Below, piece after piece: positions 54,760 to 63,878 of a DNA stretch of 64,000 nucleotides (within the stretch, counting starts at the first letter, position 1; each line of letters opens with the position of its first letter). The DNA lies in assembly GCA_902635335.1 (NCBI GenBank), contig CACPNO010000001.1:31018-95017 (forward strand), in the 5' to 3' direction. Below the pieces are notes generated by a model. The model had not been told where the DNA came from and ran no database searches. It saw only the letters and a program-made list of their open reading frames with translations. Source of the stretch: an uncultured Pelagibacteraceae bacterium. Its GTDB lineage: Bacteria > Pseudomonadota > Alphaproteobacteria > Pelagibacterales > Pelagibacteraceae. The translations under genes were made by a program, and so were the position numbers.

Positions 54760-55784
54760 GGATTGGGATATTTTTTTTGTACATTATTAATTTCTTTTAT
54801 TACTTCACTATCAAGATTCACTTTTACACTTTCTACGTTAGTTTTCAACTGCTCCATAGTTGTTGCTCCAATAATTACACTAGTCATAAAGTCTTGAACT
54901 TCACAGAATTTTATAGACATTTGACTCATATCAAGGTCAAATTTTTGACTAATTTTGTAATAATCTTCAACAGCCTCTTCCATATTTGGTTTTCTATATC
55001 TTGTCCAAAAATCAAAATCTCTTTCCATTCTTGATCCTTTTGGAAATTTTTTATTTCTATATTTGCCTGTTAAATAACCACTGGCTAAAGGTGAATAAGA
55101 TAAACATCCTATATTTTCTCTTATAGATACTTCTGCTAAACCAACTTCATAAGATCTATTTAATAAACTGTATGGATTTTGAATTGACATCATTCTTGGT
55201 AAATCTTTATCTTTAGCAAGTTGAAGATAATTCATAACTCCCCATGGGGTTTCATTTGACAAACCAACATACCTAATTTTACCTTCCTCAATAAATTTTT
55301 TTAAATTTTCCAAAACATCTTCAAATTTATTCCAGTCATTTTCTTTGTGCTCGTAACCCAATCTTCCAAAGTTATTTACGTTTCTTTCAGGCCAATGTAG
55401 TTGATAAAGATCAATATAATCAGTTTTTAATCTCTTTAGACTTCCATGAAGAGCATTCTCTAAGTTTTTGCCAGTAAAACTATTTTCTCCATTTCTCATA
55501 TATTTTCTGCTAGGACCACCCACTTTTGACGCCAGTATTACGTCTTTTCTTTTTTTTGTTTTTTCAAACCAATTTCCAATTATAGTTTCTGTATGACCAT
55601 ATGTTTCAGCTTTTGGTGGAACTGCATAAAGTTCAGCTGTATCCCAAAAATTTACTCCATTATCTAAAGAGTAATCCATTTGTTCAAATGCTTCATTTTG
55701 GGTATTTTGTTCACCCCAAGTCATTGTCCCAAGACAAATTGTACTCACATTTAGGTCTGTATTTCCTAGTTTTTTATAATTCAT
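54750..55784 (-). CDS. aldo/keto reductase (Tas-like)
   Basis: The 344-residue NADPH-dependent oxidoreductase has MNYKKLGNTDLNVSTICLGTM-type N-terminus (LGNTDLNVSTICLGTMTWG), the catalytic FWDTAELYAVPP with Asp and Tyr, ASKVGGPSR, DLYQLHWPERN with catalytic His, and SYSPLASGYLTGKY. It resembles E. coli Tas and voltage-gated channel beta-subunit-like reductases. The substrate is unknown. Confidence 0.93.
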   Translation of the reverse strand: MNYKKLGNTDLNVSTICLGTMTWGEQNTQNEAFEQMDYSLDNGVNFWDTAELYAVPPKAETYGHTETIIGNWFEKTKKRKDVILASKVGGPSRKYMRNGENSFTGKNLENALHGSLKRLKTDYIDLYQLHWPERNVNNFGRLGYEHKENDWNKFEDVLENLKKFIEEGKIRYVGLSNETPWGVMNYLQLAKDKDLPRMMSIQNPYSLLNRSYEVGLAEVSIRENIGCLSYSPLASGYLTGKYRNKKFPKGSRMERDFDFWTRYRKPNMEEAVEDYYKISQKFDLDMSQMSIKFCEVQDFMTSVIIGATTMEQLKTNVESVKVNLDSEVIKEINNVQKKYPNPCP

Positions 55785-55854
55785 ACTTATGTAGTATTTG
55801 TTACATTTATTTTGACGACTTGAAAATCTTAAAAAAAAATCTTATATAAATAAT

Positions 55855-56613
55855 ATGGAATTCAATAAAGATAATATTTTAAATAAAACATCAACAGCTA
55901 AACAAACTGTTGTTATGGATGAAGGCTTAAGAGCCTACATGCTTAAAGTTTACAACTATATGGCAACCGGTGTTTTGCTTACTGGAATAATCGCACTTTT
56001 ATCATTTAAAATGTCTGTTGTAACAGATCCAAATGGAGCAATTGTTGGATTAACAGAATTTGGAAATGCAATTTATTTATCAGGTTTAAAATGGATTGTA
56101 ATGTTAGCCCCATTAGGAATTGTTTTTTATATGAGTTTTGGAATTAATAAAATGAGTGCTTCAAGAGCTCAAACAACTTTCTGGGTATTTGCTGCATTAA
56201 TGGGATTATCTCTTTCTTCAATATTACTAGTTTACACAGGTTTAAGTGTAACAAGAGTATTCTTTATTTCTTCAGCAACATTTGGAGCAATGAGTATTTA
56301 TGGTTATACAACAAAAAGAGATTTAACTAAGATGGGATCTTTTTTAATGATGGGTTTAATAGGAATTATAATTGCATCAGTGGTAAATATATTCTTAAAA
56401 TCATCAATGATGTATTTTGCAATATCAATTATAGGAGTTTTAGTATTTGTTGGCTTAACGGCATACGATACACAAAAAATTAAAAATATGTATGCTTCCT
56501 CTGACAGCGGTGAGTTAATGGGTAAAAAAGCTGTTATGGGAGCACTAACTTTATATTTAGATTTTATAAATTTATTTATAATGCTTTTGAGATTATTCGG
56601 TCAAAGAAGATAA
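55855..56613 (+). CDS. Bax inhibitor-1 / YccA family membrane protein
   Basis: The 252-residue protein has a hydrophilic N-terminus of about 35 residues and about seven membrane segments. It has family features YNYMATGVLLTGIIALLSF and TAYDTQKIKNMYASS, and ends in LDFINLFIMLLRLFGQRR. Members affect ion homeostasis or FtsH-linked quality control; the role here is inferred only. It is divergent from the aldo/keto reductase gene. Confidence 0.94.
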   Translation: MEFNKDNILNKTSTAKQTVVMDEGLRAYMLKVYNYMATGVLLTGIIALLSFKMSVVTDPNGAIVGLTEFGNAIYLSGLKWIVMLAPLGIVFYMSFGINKMSASRAQTTFWVFAALMGLSLSSILLVYTGLSVTRVFFISSATFGAMSIYGYTTKRDLTKMGSFLMMGLIGIIIASVVNIFLKSSMMYFAISIIGVLVFVGLTAYDTQKIKNMYASSDSGELMGKKAVMGALTLYLDFINLFIMLLRLFGQRR

Positions 56614-56616
56614 AAG

Positions 56617-56955
56617 CTAAATTTTTTTCCAATCAACTTTATTCAAGAGCATCTTAAGATCGTAAGAATTTTTAAGTATCTTGCCATTAGTATCTGTAAT
56701 TAAATATTTAAGATTTTTGTTTGAAGGCTTAAAGTTTTTACAAATTTTATATATAGCTTTTTCAGCAGCATTTTTAAAAACACTAAAACTTACCTGCTTT
56801 CCCGAAATAGAAAGACCATAGTCTTTCCAATTGCCCGAGGAAACCATTTTTGCATAAAGATCTAAAATAATTTTTAATTCAGTTCTCTCAAAAAAAAGTT
56901 TTTTATCTTCATCTTTATTTGTATTATTTACTACTAATTTTAAATTTCTATTCAT
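56617..56955 (-). CDS. DUF2794 protein
   Basis: The 112-residue soluble protein matches the alphaproteobacterial DUF2794 pattern: FFERTELKIILDLYAKMVSSG, GNWKDYGLS and a middle VSFSVFKNAAEKAIYKI. No function is known. It overlaps yciB by eight bases. Confidence 0.86.
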   Translation of the reverse strand: MNRNLKLVVNNTNKDEDKKLFFERTELKIILDLYAKMVSSGNWKDYGLSISGKQVSFSVFKNAAEKAIYKICKNFKPSNKNLKYLITDTNGKILKNSYDLKMLLNKVDWKKI

Positions 56956-57532
56956 TCAGTTTGTATTTGTTTATTAAACCTATTTGAAAAGCTGTAAAAA
57001 TAAAGGTTATTGGCAACATTCCCCAAACTTTAAAGTTAACCCAAAATTCTTCTGATTGTGTTCTCCAAATTATTTCGTTTAAAATCGCTAATCCAAAAAA
57101 AAAGTACGTCCATCTTTTATTTAAAATCTCCCACCCTTCATCACTTAAGGGCATAGATTTTCCAAGTAATTTTTTTAAAACTGGTTCATTTGTAAAGTAT
57201 TTGCCAAACATTAATGCAAGACCAAACAAAATATTTATTATTGTTGGCTTCATGTAAATAAATATAGGATCATCAAAATAAATTGTTAAACCACCAAATA
57301 ATGTAATTAATATTCCACTTATTAATGGTACCTTTGGAATTGTTTTTTCAACAATCCACATAATTAAAACTGCTATTATTGTTGCAACTATTAGTGGAGG
57401 TATTGCAACAATTAAGTTTTTATCATTATTGTAATAAAAATAAAAAAATATTACCAAAGGCCCTAAATCAGTAACAAATTTTAAAACAGATTTATTCACT
57501 GCTACATAATAGCAGAATAATAAAACAATCAT
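56948..57532 (-). CDS. yciB: inner-membrane septation protein A family (YciB/IspZ)
   Basis: The 194-residue membrane protein has five or so hydrophobic segments, FVTDLGPLVIFFYFYY near the N-terminus, KPTIINILFGLALMFGKYF, and WEILNKRWTYFFFGLAILNEIIWR typical of YciB. Members influence cell envelope and division. It is divergent from hspQ with a 44-bp spacer. Confidence 0.93.
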   Translation of the reverse strand: MIVLLFCYYVAVNKSVLKFVTDLGPLVIFFYFYYNNDKNLIVAIPPLIVATIIAVLIMWIVEKTIPKVPLISGILITLFGGLTIYFDDPIFIYMKPTIINILFGLALMFGKYFTNEPVLKKLLGKSMPLSDEGWEILNKRWTYFFFGLAILNEIIWRTQSEEFWVNFKVWGMLPITFIFTAFQIGLINKYKLNE

Positions 57533-57576
57533 ATTTTTTTTATTGATTTTTATTTTTAAATATCCATATTTATTGT

Positions 57577-57897
57577 GTGACTATTCAAAAAGGAAAATTC
57601 TCAATAGGAGATGTTGTAAAACACAAACACTTCGATTTTAGAGGTGTAATTTATGATGTTGATTTTGAGTTTAATAATTCTGAGGAGTGGTATCAATCTA
57701 TACCAAAAAACGTAAGACCTAGAAAAGACCAACCATTCTATCATTTGTTAGCTGAAAATGACGAAATCACTTACGAAGCATACGTTTCTGAGCAAAATTT
57801 ATTAGTGGATGACTCTGATGAACCAATTAAACACCCTCTAATCAATGAGATATTCTCAGGGAAAAAAGGCTCCGGTTACTTTAAGCCTTCTAATTAA
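57577..57897 (+). CDS. hspQ: heat shock protein HspQ
   Basis: HspQ is a hemimethylated-DNA-binding-like protein that modulates Lon activity in enterics. The 106-residue protein has FSIGDVVKHKHFDFRGVIYDVD and PFYHLLAENDEITYEAYVSEQNL. The start is GTG at 57577. The 182-bp region after it holds a structured element before ccmC. Confidence 0.92.
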   Translation: MTIQKGKFSIGDVVKHKHFDFRGVIYDVDFEFNNSEEWYQSIPKNVRPRKDQPFYHLLAENDEITYEAYVSEQNLLVDDSDEPIKHPLINEIFSGKKGSGYFKPSN

Positions 57898-57969
57898 GCT
57901 AATTTACATTATTTAAACACATTTCGTGCAAACCTTCGTCATAGATTATGTCTAATATAAATTATATTT

Positions 57970-58023
57970 TGACCAAGGATGCTTTAATCCCATTTATTTT
58001 ATCTCCCTCTGTGTTCTTGGTCA
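57970..58023 (+). other. long-stem RNA hairpin in the ccmC leader, unassigned
   Basis: TGACCAAGGATGC (57970-57982) and GTGTTCTTGGTCA (58011-58023) can pair over 13 consecutive positions as plus-strand RNA, three of them G-U. The G-U pairs would be A-C mismatches on the minus strand, so a plus-strand transcript is favoured. The loop is 28 bases. It ends 56 bp before ccmC. It could be a leader element, a small RNA or a terminator for hspQ; no known riboswitch class is recognised. Confidence 0.55.
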
Positions 58024-58079
58024 GAATAACCCACCAGAAAAATTTTCATAATTTAAATTTGTGTTATAGATAATAGAAA

Positions 58080-58787
58080 ATGTTTAAGTATTTAAAACCA
58101 AACAACTTATTAAAAATAATAAATAAAACACAAAAGTATGTATTTATTATTTTTTTAGTAATTATAAGTATTGGTCTTGTTGAGGCATTAATACTTTCTC
58201 CTGAAGACTATAAACAAAGCGATTCAGTTAGAATTATGTATGTCCATGTCCCAGCAGCTTGGATTTCTCTTGGAATTTTTTCTTTAATTGCTGTTTTGTC
58301 ATTTGGTATTTTAGTTTTTAAAAATAAGAATCTTTCTTTAATAACAAAAAGCTTAGCACCATCTGGTTTTGTCTTTAACATCATTGCTTTGGTTACAGGG
58401 TCTATTTGGGGTAAACCTACTTGGGGAACCTGGTGGGCATGGGATGCAAGAATAACATCAATGTTATTACTTGCTTTTTTCTATTTAATGTTTCTTCTAA
58501 GTTGGAGGGTAACTGACAATGAGGAAAAAGCTGTAAAGATTAGTTCGTACATAGCAATAATAGGTTTAATAAATGTCCCAATAATCAAATTTTCTGTTGA
58601 ATGGTGGTCAACATTGCACCAACCCTCTTCAGTAAATATTTTTACCGAAACTTCTATTCATACATCCATGTTGTTACCTTTAGGTATAATGACTGCGGCA
58701 TTTGCACTTTTTTCGCTTTTGATATTTTTGATGAAATATAATACAGAATTGATAAAAATAAAAAATAAAGGATTAGATAGATTATGA
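58080..58787 (+). CDS. ccmC: haem exporter/transfer protein CcmC
   Basis: CcmC loads haem onto CcmE in the periplasm. The 235-residue protein has six membrane segments and the tryptophan-rich WGKPTWGTWWAWDARITSML motif, with flanking His residues in YVHVPAAW and WWSTLHQPSS. It begins the ccmCDEFGH run; ccmA and ccmB are not in the window. Confidence 0.97.
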   Translation: MFKYLKPNNLLKIINKTQKYVFIIFLVIISIGLVEALILSPEDYKQSDSVRIMYVHVPAAWISLGIFSLIAVLSFGILVFKNKNLSLITKSLAPSGFVFNIIALVTGSIWGKPTWGTWWAWDARITSMLLLAFFYLMFLLSWRVTDNEEKAVKISSYIAIIGLINVPIIKFSVEWWSTLHQPSSVNIFTETSIHTSMLLPLGIMTAAFALFSLLIFLMKYNTELIKIKNKGLDRL

Positions 58788-59017
58788 TTAACGAATTTTT
58801 ATACATGAATGGATACGGTCTCTATGTATGGTCTTCTTTTGCATTTACTCTTTCTTGTTTCTGTATTTTATATTTAGTAATCAAACTTCAATTAGTTAAA
58901 GAGCAAAAGAAATTTAAAGTTCGTTTTGAAAGTTTAGAAACTGATAAAATTGAAATAGCAAAAAAACAAGAAACATACAAAGAAATACTAGCTACTTCAT
59001 CTGCATCTAAAATTTAA
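58784..59017 (+). CDS. ccmD: haem exporter protein CcmD
   Basis: CcmD is a small membrane protein that helps release holo-CcmE. The 77-residue protein starts with [19 protein letters not shown], one membrane span, then a charged cytoplasmic helix. It is longer than many CcmDs. It overlaps ccmC by four bases. Confidence 0.88.
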   Translation: MINEFLYMNGYGLYVWSSFAFTLSCFCILYLVIKLQLVKEQKKFKVRFESLETDKIEIAKKQETYKEILATSSASKI

Positions 59018-59028
59018 TTTTTATTTTC

Positions 59029-59451
59029 ATGTATGGTAAAAAAGTTAAACTAAGAGCCATCTTTATATTATCTATATTCTTTTCATTAATCTTAATTGTA
59101 TTTTTAGTTTTTAAATCACTTGAGGAAAACGTTGTTTATTTTAAATCACCTACAGAAATAAAAAATTTAACAGAGTTAACATCAAAAAAAATAAGAGTTG
59201 GAGGAATGGTTAAAGAAAAATCAATTAATGTTAATCAGTCAGAAGTTAACTTTGTTATAACTGACTTTAAAAATGAATTAATTGTTAATTATAGTGGTTC
59301 CGTTCCAAATTTATTTGAAGAGGGAAAAGGAGTTGTGGCTGAAGGTTTTTTAAAAGATCGTAATTTTTTAACTGCGGTTAAAATATTAGCAAAACATGAT
59401 GAAAATTATATGCCACCCGAGGTGGAAGAGTCATTAAAAGAGAGTAATTAA
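59029..59451 (+). CDS. ccmE: cytochrome c maturation haem chaperone CcmE
   Basis: CcmE carries haem covalently on a histidine in the periplasm. The 140-residue protein has one N-terminal anchor, the OB-fold with [13 protein letters not shown] and [20 protein letters not shown], and the haem-binding [10 protein letters not shown] motif. Its last base overlaps the ccmF start codon. Confidence 0.97.
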   Translation: MYGKKVKLRAIFILSIFFSLILIVFLVFKSLEENVVYFKSPTEIKNLTELTSKKIRVGGMVKEKSINVNQSEVNFVITDFKNELIVNYSGSVPNLFEEGKGVVAEGFLKDRNFLTAVKILAKHDENYMPPEVEESLKESN

Positions 59452-61322
59452 TGCTAAATCAAATTGGAAATTATTCACTTTATATTGCATTAATCTCGTC
59501 TATTTTGATAATCATTCAGTCTCCAATATTATTAAATCGAAATAATATAAATGTTAGTGGAAGAATTTTTTCACTAATTTCTATTCAATCATTAATGATT
59601 ATAATAAGTTTCATTGCTCTTATAATAGCTTTTATAGTCTCAGATTTTAGTAATGAGACAGTCTATAATAACTCTCATACTTCTAAACCCTTGTTCTATA
59701 AAATTTCAGGAACATGGGGAAACCATGAGGGAAGTTTACTTCTTTGGTTATTAGTATTATCAATTTTTTTATTAATTTTTACAATTACTTCGAAAAATCT
59801 TTCAAACAAATATAGAATTTTAACTTTATTTTTTCAGGAAATAATAATTTTAGGATTTTTATTATTTATTCTTTTTACTTCAAATCCCTTTATGAGTTTA
59901 TTTCCGATTCCAAACGAGGGAACCGGTTTAAATCCAATACTTCAAGACCCTGCATTAGCAATTCACCCACCAATATTATACTTAGGATATGTTGGAGCAT
60001 CTATTATTTTTTCATCTTCACTTGCAGCCTTAATATCCGGTTCTGTAAATAAAACTTGGGCTAAGCATATAAAGAATTGGGTACTAGTTTCATGGATTTT
60101 TTTATCTATTGGAATTTTATTAGGATCTATTTGGGCTTATTATGAGTTAGGATGGGGAGGTTTTTGGTTTTGGGATCCAGTTGAAAATGTATCCCTTATG
60201 CCATGGTTTTGTTTAACAGCTTTATTTCATACTGTTTTAATTTTAGAAAAAAGAGAAATGTTTCAGTCTTGGGCGGTAATTTTATCAATTACAACTTTTT
60301 CATTAAGTATGAGTGGAACATTTCTCGTTAGATCTGGTATTTTAAATTCAATACATACTTTTGCAAATGATCCATCAAGAGGAGTTTTTATTCTTTGTTT
60401 TTTATTTATATTAATTACGTTGTCTATTTTTATTTATTTTTTTTATCAAAACAAAATCAAAAACAATTTCTCAAAAACTTATATTGTTAGTAAAGAAGCA
60501 GCAGTTCTTATCAATAACTTATTCATGATGTTTTTTTTATCAGTAGTCTTAATTGGTACAGTTTATCCAATATTTCTAGAAGTATTAAATAATGATAAAA
60601 TTTCAGTTGGTCCCCCTTTTTATCATAAATTAATTGTACCTTTTATGATCCCTTTTTTAATTTTTATGGCAATTGGACCAAATCTTAACTGGATAAAAGA
60701 TAAAATAAATAAAATTAATCTACAGCAACTTTTATTTTTTATCTTATCAATAATTGTTTCTTTTATTTTTTTAAAAAGAGTTGGAATTTCCTATTTACTT
60801 TCCCTCCCACTATTTATAGCAAGCTTTTTTCTTTTCTTTATTACTATTAAAGATTTTTCAGAAAAAAAAACAAATTTATCACAAAAAATTTCTCATTTTG
60901 GTTTTAGTTTGTTTATTTTAAGTGTTTTAATTAATGGTGTTCTTGCTAAAGAATATTCATCTAATATGAAAGTTGGCGATGAAAGAAAATTTTTAAATAA
61001 AACAATCAAATTTGAAAGTCTAAAAATTAATGAAAATAAAAATTATCAATCTTTAGAAGCAAACTTTAAAATTACAGATAAAAATAATTCGATTAATTTA
61101 AAACCAGAAGTTAGAGTTTATGATCAGCCACAGACAATAACCAGTGAAGCTGATATTAAATCAACACTATATTCAGACAATTTTTTAGTGTTTAATATAT
61201 TAAAAAATGATGGATTTTATAATGTTAGATATCAAATAAAACCATTTATGATATGGATTTGGATATCAATAATATTAATTTCCTTTGGAGGTATATTAAG
61301 CATTGTAAAAAAAAATGGTTAA
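59451..61322 (+). CDS. ccmF: cytochrome c haem lyase subunit CcmF
   Basis: CcmF attaches haem to apocytochrome c. The 623-residue membrane protein has more than ten hydrophobic segments, SGTWGNHEGSLLLW near the N-terminus, the haem-handling GGFWFWDPVENVSLMPW, and a large C-terminal periplasmic loop. It overlaps ccmG by eight bases. Confidence 0.98.
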   Translation: MLNQIGNYSLYIALISSILIIIQSPILLNRNNINVSGRIFSLISIQSLMIIISFIALIIAFIVSDFSNETVYNNSHTSKPLFYKISGTWGNHEGSLLLWLLVLSIFLLIFTITSKNLSNKYRILTLFFQEIIILGFLLFILFTSNPFMSLFPIPNEGTGLNPILQDPALAIHPPILYLGYVGASIIFSSSLAALISGSVNKTWAKHIKNWVLVSWIFLSIGILLGSIWAYYELGWGGFWFWDPVENVSLMPWFCLTALFHTVLILEKREMFQSWAVILSITTFSLSMSGTFLVRSGILNSIHTFANDPSRGVFILCFLFILITLSIFIYFFYQNKIKNNFSKTYIVSKEAAVLINNLFMMFFLSVVLIGTVYPIFLEVLNNDKISVGPPFYHKLIVPFMIPFLIFMAIGPNLNWIKDKINKINLQQLLFFILSIIVSFIFLKRVGISYLLSLPLFIASFFLFFITIKDFSEKKTNLSQKISHFGFSLFILSVLINGVLAKEYSSNMKVGDERKFLNKTIKFESLKINENKNYQSLEANFKITDKNNSINLKPEVRVYDQPQTITSEADIKSTLYSDNFLVFNILKNDGFYNVRYQIKPFMIWIWISIILISFGGILSIVKKNG

Positions 61323-61848
61323 AAATATTAAGCTAATCTCAGTAGTTTTTTTAGTTATTGTAAGTTTTTTTATACTTCTTAAAGGCTTGAATAAAACAAA
61401 TAATTATTCCCCTAATTTAAACTCAAGTAAGATTGATTTTAACTTTAAGGCAAAGTTTCTTTACTCTGATGAAGAAACAACATTATATGAATTGATAAAT
61501 GATAAAGATTTTTCAATAATTAATATTTGGGCTTCATGGTGTCTACCTTGTAGGGATGAGCATTCTTTTCTATTAAACCTCAAATCATTGGATAAATTAA
61601 ATATAATAGGAATTAATTATAAAGATAATGAGATTAATGCAAAAAAATTTATTAAAGAACTGGGTAACCCTTATTCTAAAATTGTAGTTGACCCTTCTGG
61701 AGTTAATTCAATTGAGCTTGGAGCATATGGTGTACCCGAAACAATTCTTATAAATAACAATTCTAAAACTATTTTAAAAAAATATATAGGTCCACTAGAT
61801 GATAAGAAATTTGCTGAACTTAAATTGATAATTAAAAATGAAAATTAA
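61315..61848 (+). CDS. ccmG: thiol:disulfide interchange protein CcmG (DsbE)
   Basis: CcmG keeps the apocytochrome haem-binding cysteines reduced. The 177-residue protein has an N-terminal membrane anchor and the thioredoxin-like active site NIWASWCLPCRDEHSFL, followed by GVPETILI with the cis-Pro. It overlaps ccmF and ccmH at both ends. Confidence 0.96.
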   Translation: MVKNIKLISVVFLVIVSFFILLKGLNKTNNYSPNLNSSKIDFNFKAKFLYSDEETTLYELINDKDFSIINIWASWCLPCRDEHSFLLNLKSLDKLNIIGINYKDNEINAKKFIKELGNPYSKIVVDPSGVNSIELGAYGVPETILINNNSKTILKKYIGPLDDKKFAELKLIIKNEN

Positions 61849-62200
61849 AATTTTGATATTTATAATAATTTGGTTAGTTAGCTTCTTTAATTTTTCTTAT
61901 GCAGATAATTCTGAAAAGGTCGATCAAATTTCCAAAAATTTGAGATGTCTAATTTGTCAAGGACAATCAGTTTACGATTCCCAATCTGATTTTGCTTTAA
62001 GTATGAAAATTTTAATTCAAAACAAAATCGATGAAGGTCAAAATGATGAACAGATCTATGACTTTCTTAAGAGCAAATATGGAGAGTGGATAGTGTATGA
62101 TCCAGAAATTAACAAAAATACAGTTTTGCTTTGGGTATTACCTTTGATTTTATTTGTTTTTGGCGGTATTCTAATTCTTAGAAAAGTATCTATAAAGTAG
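61838..62200 (+). CDS. ccmH: cytochrome c-type biogenesis protein CcmH (CcmL)
   Basis: CcmH reduces apocytochrome cysteines with CcmG. The 120-residue protein has a signal peptide, the redox motif LRCLICQGQSVYDSQSDFA, SKYGEWIVYDPEIN, and a C-terminal membrane anchor. It is the short form without the TPR domain; no ccmI follows here. Confidence 0.96.
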   Translation: MKIKILIFIIIWLVSFFNFSYADNSEKVDQISKNLRCLICQGQSVYDSQSDFALSMKILIQNKIDEGQNDEQIYDFLKSKYGEWIVYDPEINKNTVLLWVLPLILFVFGGILILRKVSIK

Positions 62201-62213
62201 ACACAAATTTTTT

Positions 62214-62714
62214 ATGCAAAACATTTTAAAATTATTGTTAATTTACTTTTTGCTGGGTTTTAATTTAACAAACGCAGATGGACATAGTTCTAATGAAAAT
62301 TGGAGTTTTTATACTGGAACGTTTGATTTTAGTGATGAGGGAAAAAAGTCTACTTTATTTGTTATACAGCATATTAATACTGGAAAAGATAAAGAGAGTT
62401 TTTTAGGTATCCTTCAACCAGTAACAGGTCTAATGGTGACGGCAGATAACGCTGCATATATTTATACAGGTTTTCAAATTTACAATGAGGGTCCTTTGAA
62501 GTTTACTCCAAGTTTTACTCCTGGTCTATATTCTGAAGGTGATGGTAAGGACTTAGGTCATGTTATAGAATTTAAAACAGAAATACAAATTTCTTATGAA
62601 TTTTCTTCTAATAGTGAAATAGCAGTGTCCTATAATCATATATCTAATGCGAGCCTTGGAGATAAAAATCCTGGGGCAAATAGTTATATGTTTAATTATA
62701 TAAAAAAATTTTAA
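62214..62714 (+). CDS. PagL-like lipid A 3-O-deacylase / acyloxyacyl hydrolase
   Basis: The 166-residue protein has a signal peptide (ILKLLLIYFLLGFNLTNA) and outer-membrane beta-barrel character. The C-terminal VSYNHISNASLGDKNPGANS contains the PagL-type His-Ser pair and NPG. PagL removes an acyl chain from lipid A in the outer membrane. The catalytic His-Ser-Asn pattern is kept but overall similarity is low, so function is a strong inference. It lies 13 bp after ccmH. Confidence 0.78.
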   Translation: MQNILKLLLIYFLLGFNLTNADGHSSNENWSFYTGTFDFSDEGKKSTLFVIQHINTGKDKESFLGILQPVTGLMVTADNAAYIYTGFQIYNEGPLKFTPSFTPGLYSEGDGKDLGHVIEFKTEIQISYEFSSNSEIAVSYNHISNASLGDKNPGANSYMFNYIKKF

Positions 62715-62723
62715 TTTAATAAT

Positions 62724-63878
62724 ATGAATTTAAAAAATTGTCACAATTACGGTGATTTTAGAAAATTGGCTAAAAAAAAATTACCTTCTCCAATTTTTCA
62801 TTACATAGATGGTGCGGCAGATGATGAGATAACGTATGCTAGAAATACTAGCGCTTTTGACGATGTTGATTTAGTTCCAAATGTTTTAAGGGGAGTTGAA
62901 AATGTTGATCTCTCAACAACAATTTTTGGAAAAAAATTGGATTTACCATTTTATTTATCACCTACAGCATTACAAAGACTTTTTCATTATGATGGAGAAA
63001 GAGCAGTTGGAAAAGCAGCTAAAAAATTTAATACTATGTTTGGTGTTTCAGCTTTGGCTACTGTTAGTGTAGAAGAAATTTCTTCTATGATTGACACACC
63101 TAAGATGTTCCAATTTTATTTTCATAAAGATAGAGGCCTTAACGACTCTTGTTTGGAGCGTGCGAAAGCAGCAAAATTTGATGTAATGGCTTTAACAGTA
63201 GATACTATTACGGGTGGAAACCGAGAGAGAGATTTAAGAACTGGTTTTACATCTCCACCAAAACTAACTTTATCAAGTTTATTTAGTTTTGCTACTAAGC
63301 CAATGTGGGGAATAAACTATCTAACAAAAGGTAAATTTGAATTACCTCATCTTCAAGATTTTGTTAAAGAAGGTACAAGTACTAACTCTTCGATTGGAAA
63401 GTATTTTTCTACCATGTTAGATCAATCTATGAATTGGAAAGATGCTGAAAATCTTTGTTCCAAATGGGGAGGTCATTTTGCACTTAAAGGCATTATGAGT
63501 GTTGAGGATGCTAAAAGAGCAGTAGATATTGGATGTACAGGTATAATGGTTTCTAATCATGGAGGAAGACAACTCGACGGTTCTAGATCACCATTTGATC
63601 AATTAGCAGAAATTGTTGATGCAGTTGGAGACAAACTTGATGTCATATGTGAAGGAGGAATACATAGAGGAACTCATATGCTTAAAGCATTATCTATGGG
63701 TGCCAAAGCTTGCTCAGGTGGAAGGCTTTATCTTTATGCTTTAGCAGCAGCAGGTCAAGCAGGTGTAGAGAGAGCACTAAATCAATATAAAACTGAATTG
63801 CAACGTGATATGAAATTAATGGGTTGTACAAAAATTAGTGATCTAAATAGAGGTAATTTAAGATTTAGAGGACAATGA
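62724..63878 (+). CDS. lldD: FMN-dependent alpha-hydroxy-acid dehydrogenase (L-lactate dehydrogenase-like)
   Basis: This 384-residue flavoprotein has [52 protein letters not shown], and the catalytic [18 protein letters not shown] with the active His. L-lactate or glycolate are the usual substrates; the sequence alone does not decide. A second copy begins at its stop codon with an ATGA overlap. Confidence 0.93.
   Translation: MNLKNCHNYGDFRKLAKKKLPSPIFHYIDGAADDEITYARNTSAFDDVDLVPNVLRGVENVDLSTTIFGKKLDLPFYLSPTALQRLFHYDGERAVGKAAKKFNTMFGVSALATVSVEEISSMIDTPKMFQFYFHKDRGLNDSCLERAKAAKFDVMALTVDTITGGNRERDLRTGFTSPPKLTLSSLFSFATKPMWGINYLTKGKFELPHLQDFVKEGTSTNSSIGKYFSTMLDQSMNWKDAENLCSKWGGHFALKGIMSVEDAKRAVDIGCTGIMVSNHGGRQLDGSRSPFDQLAEIVDAVGDKLDVICEGGIHRGTHMLKALSMGAKACSGGRLYLYALAAAGQAGVERALNQYKTELQRDMKLMGCTKISDLNRGNLRFRGQ

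Noticed and set aside
57970..58023. 6S RNA, SRP RNA or a known riboswitch before ccmC
   Set aside because: The length and lack of the conserved bubble or apical motifs do not fit 6S or SRP RNA, and no known riboswitch consensus was recognised, so it is left unassigned.
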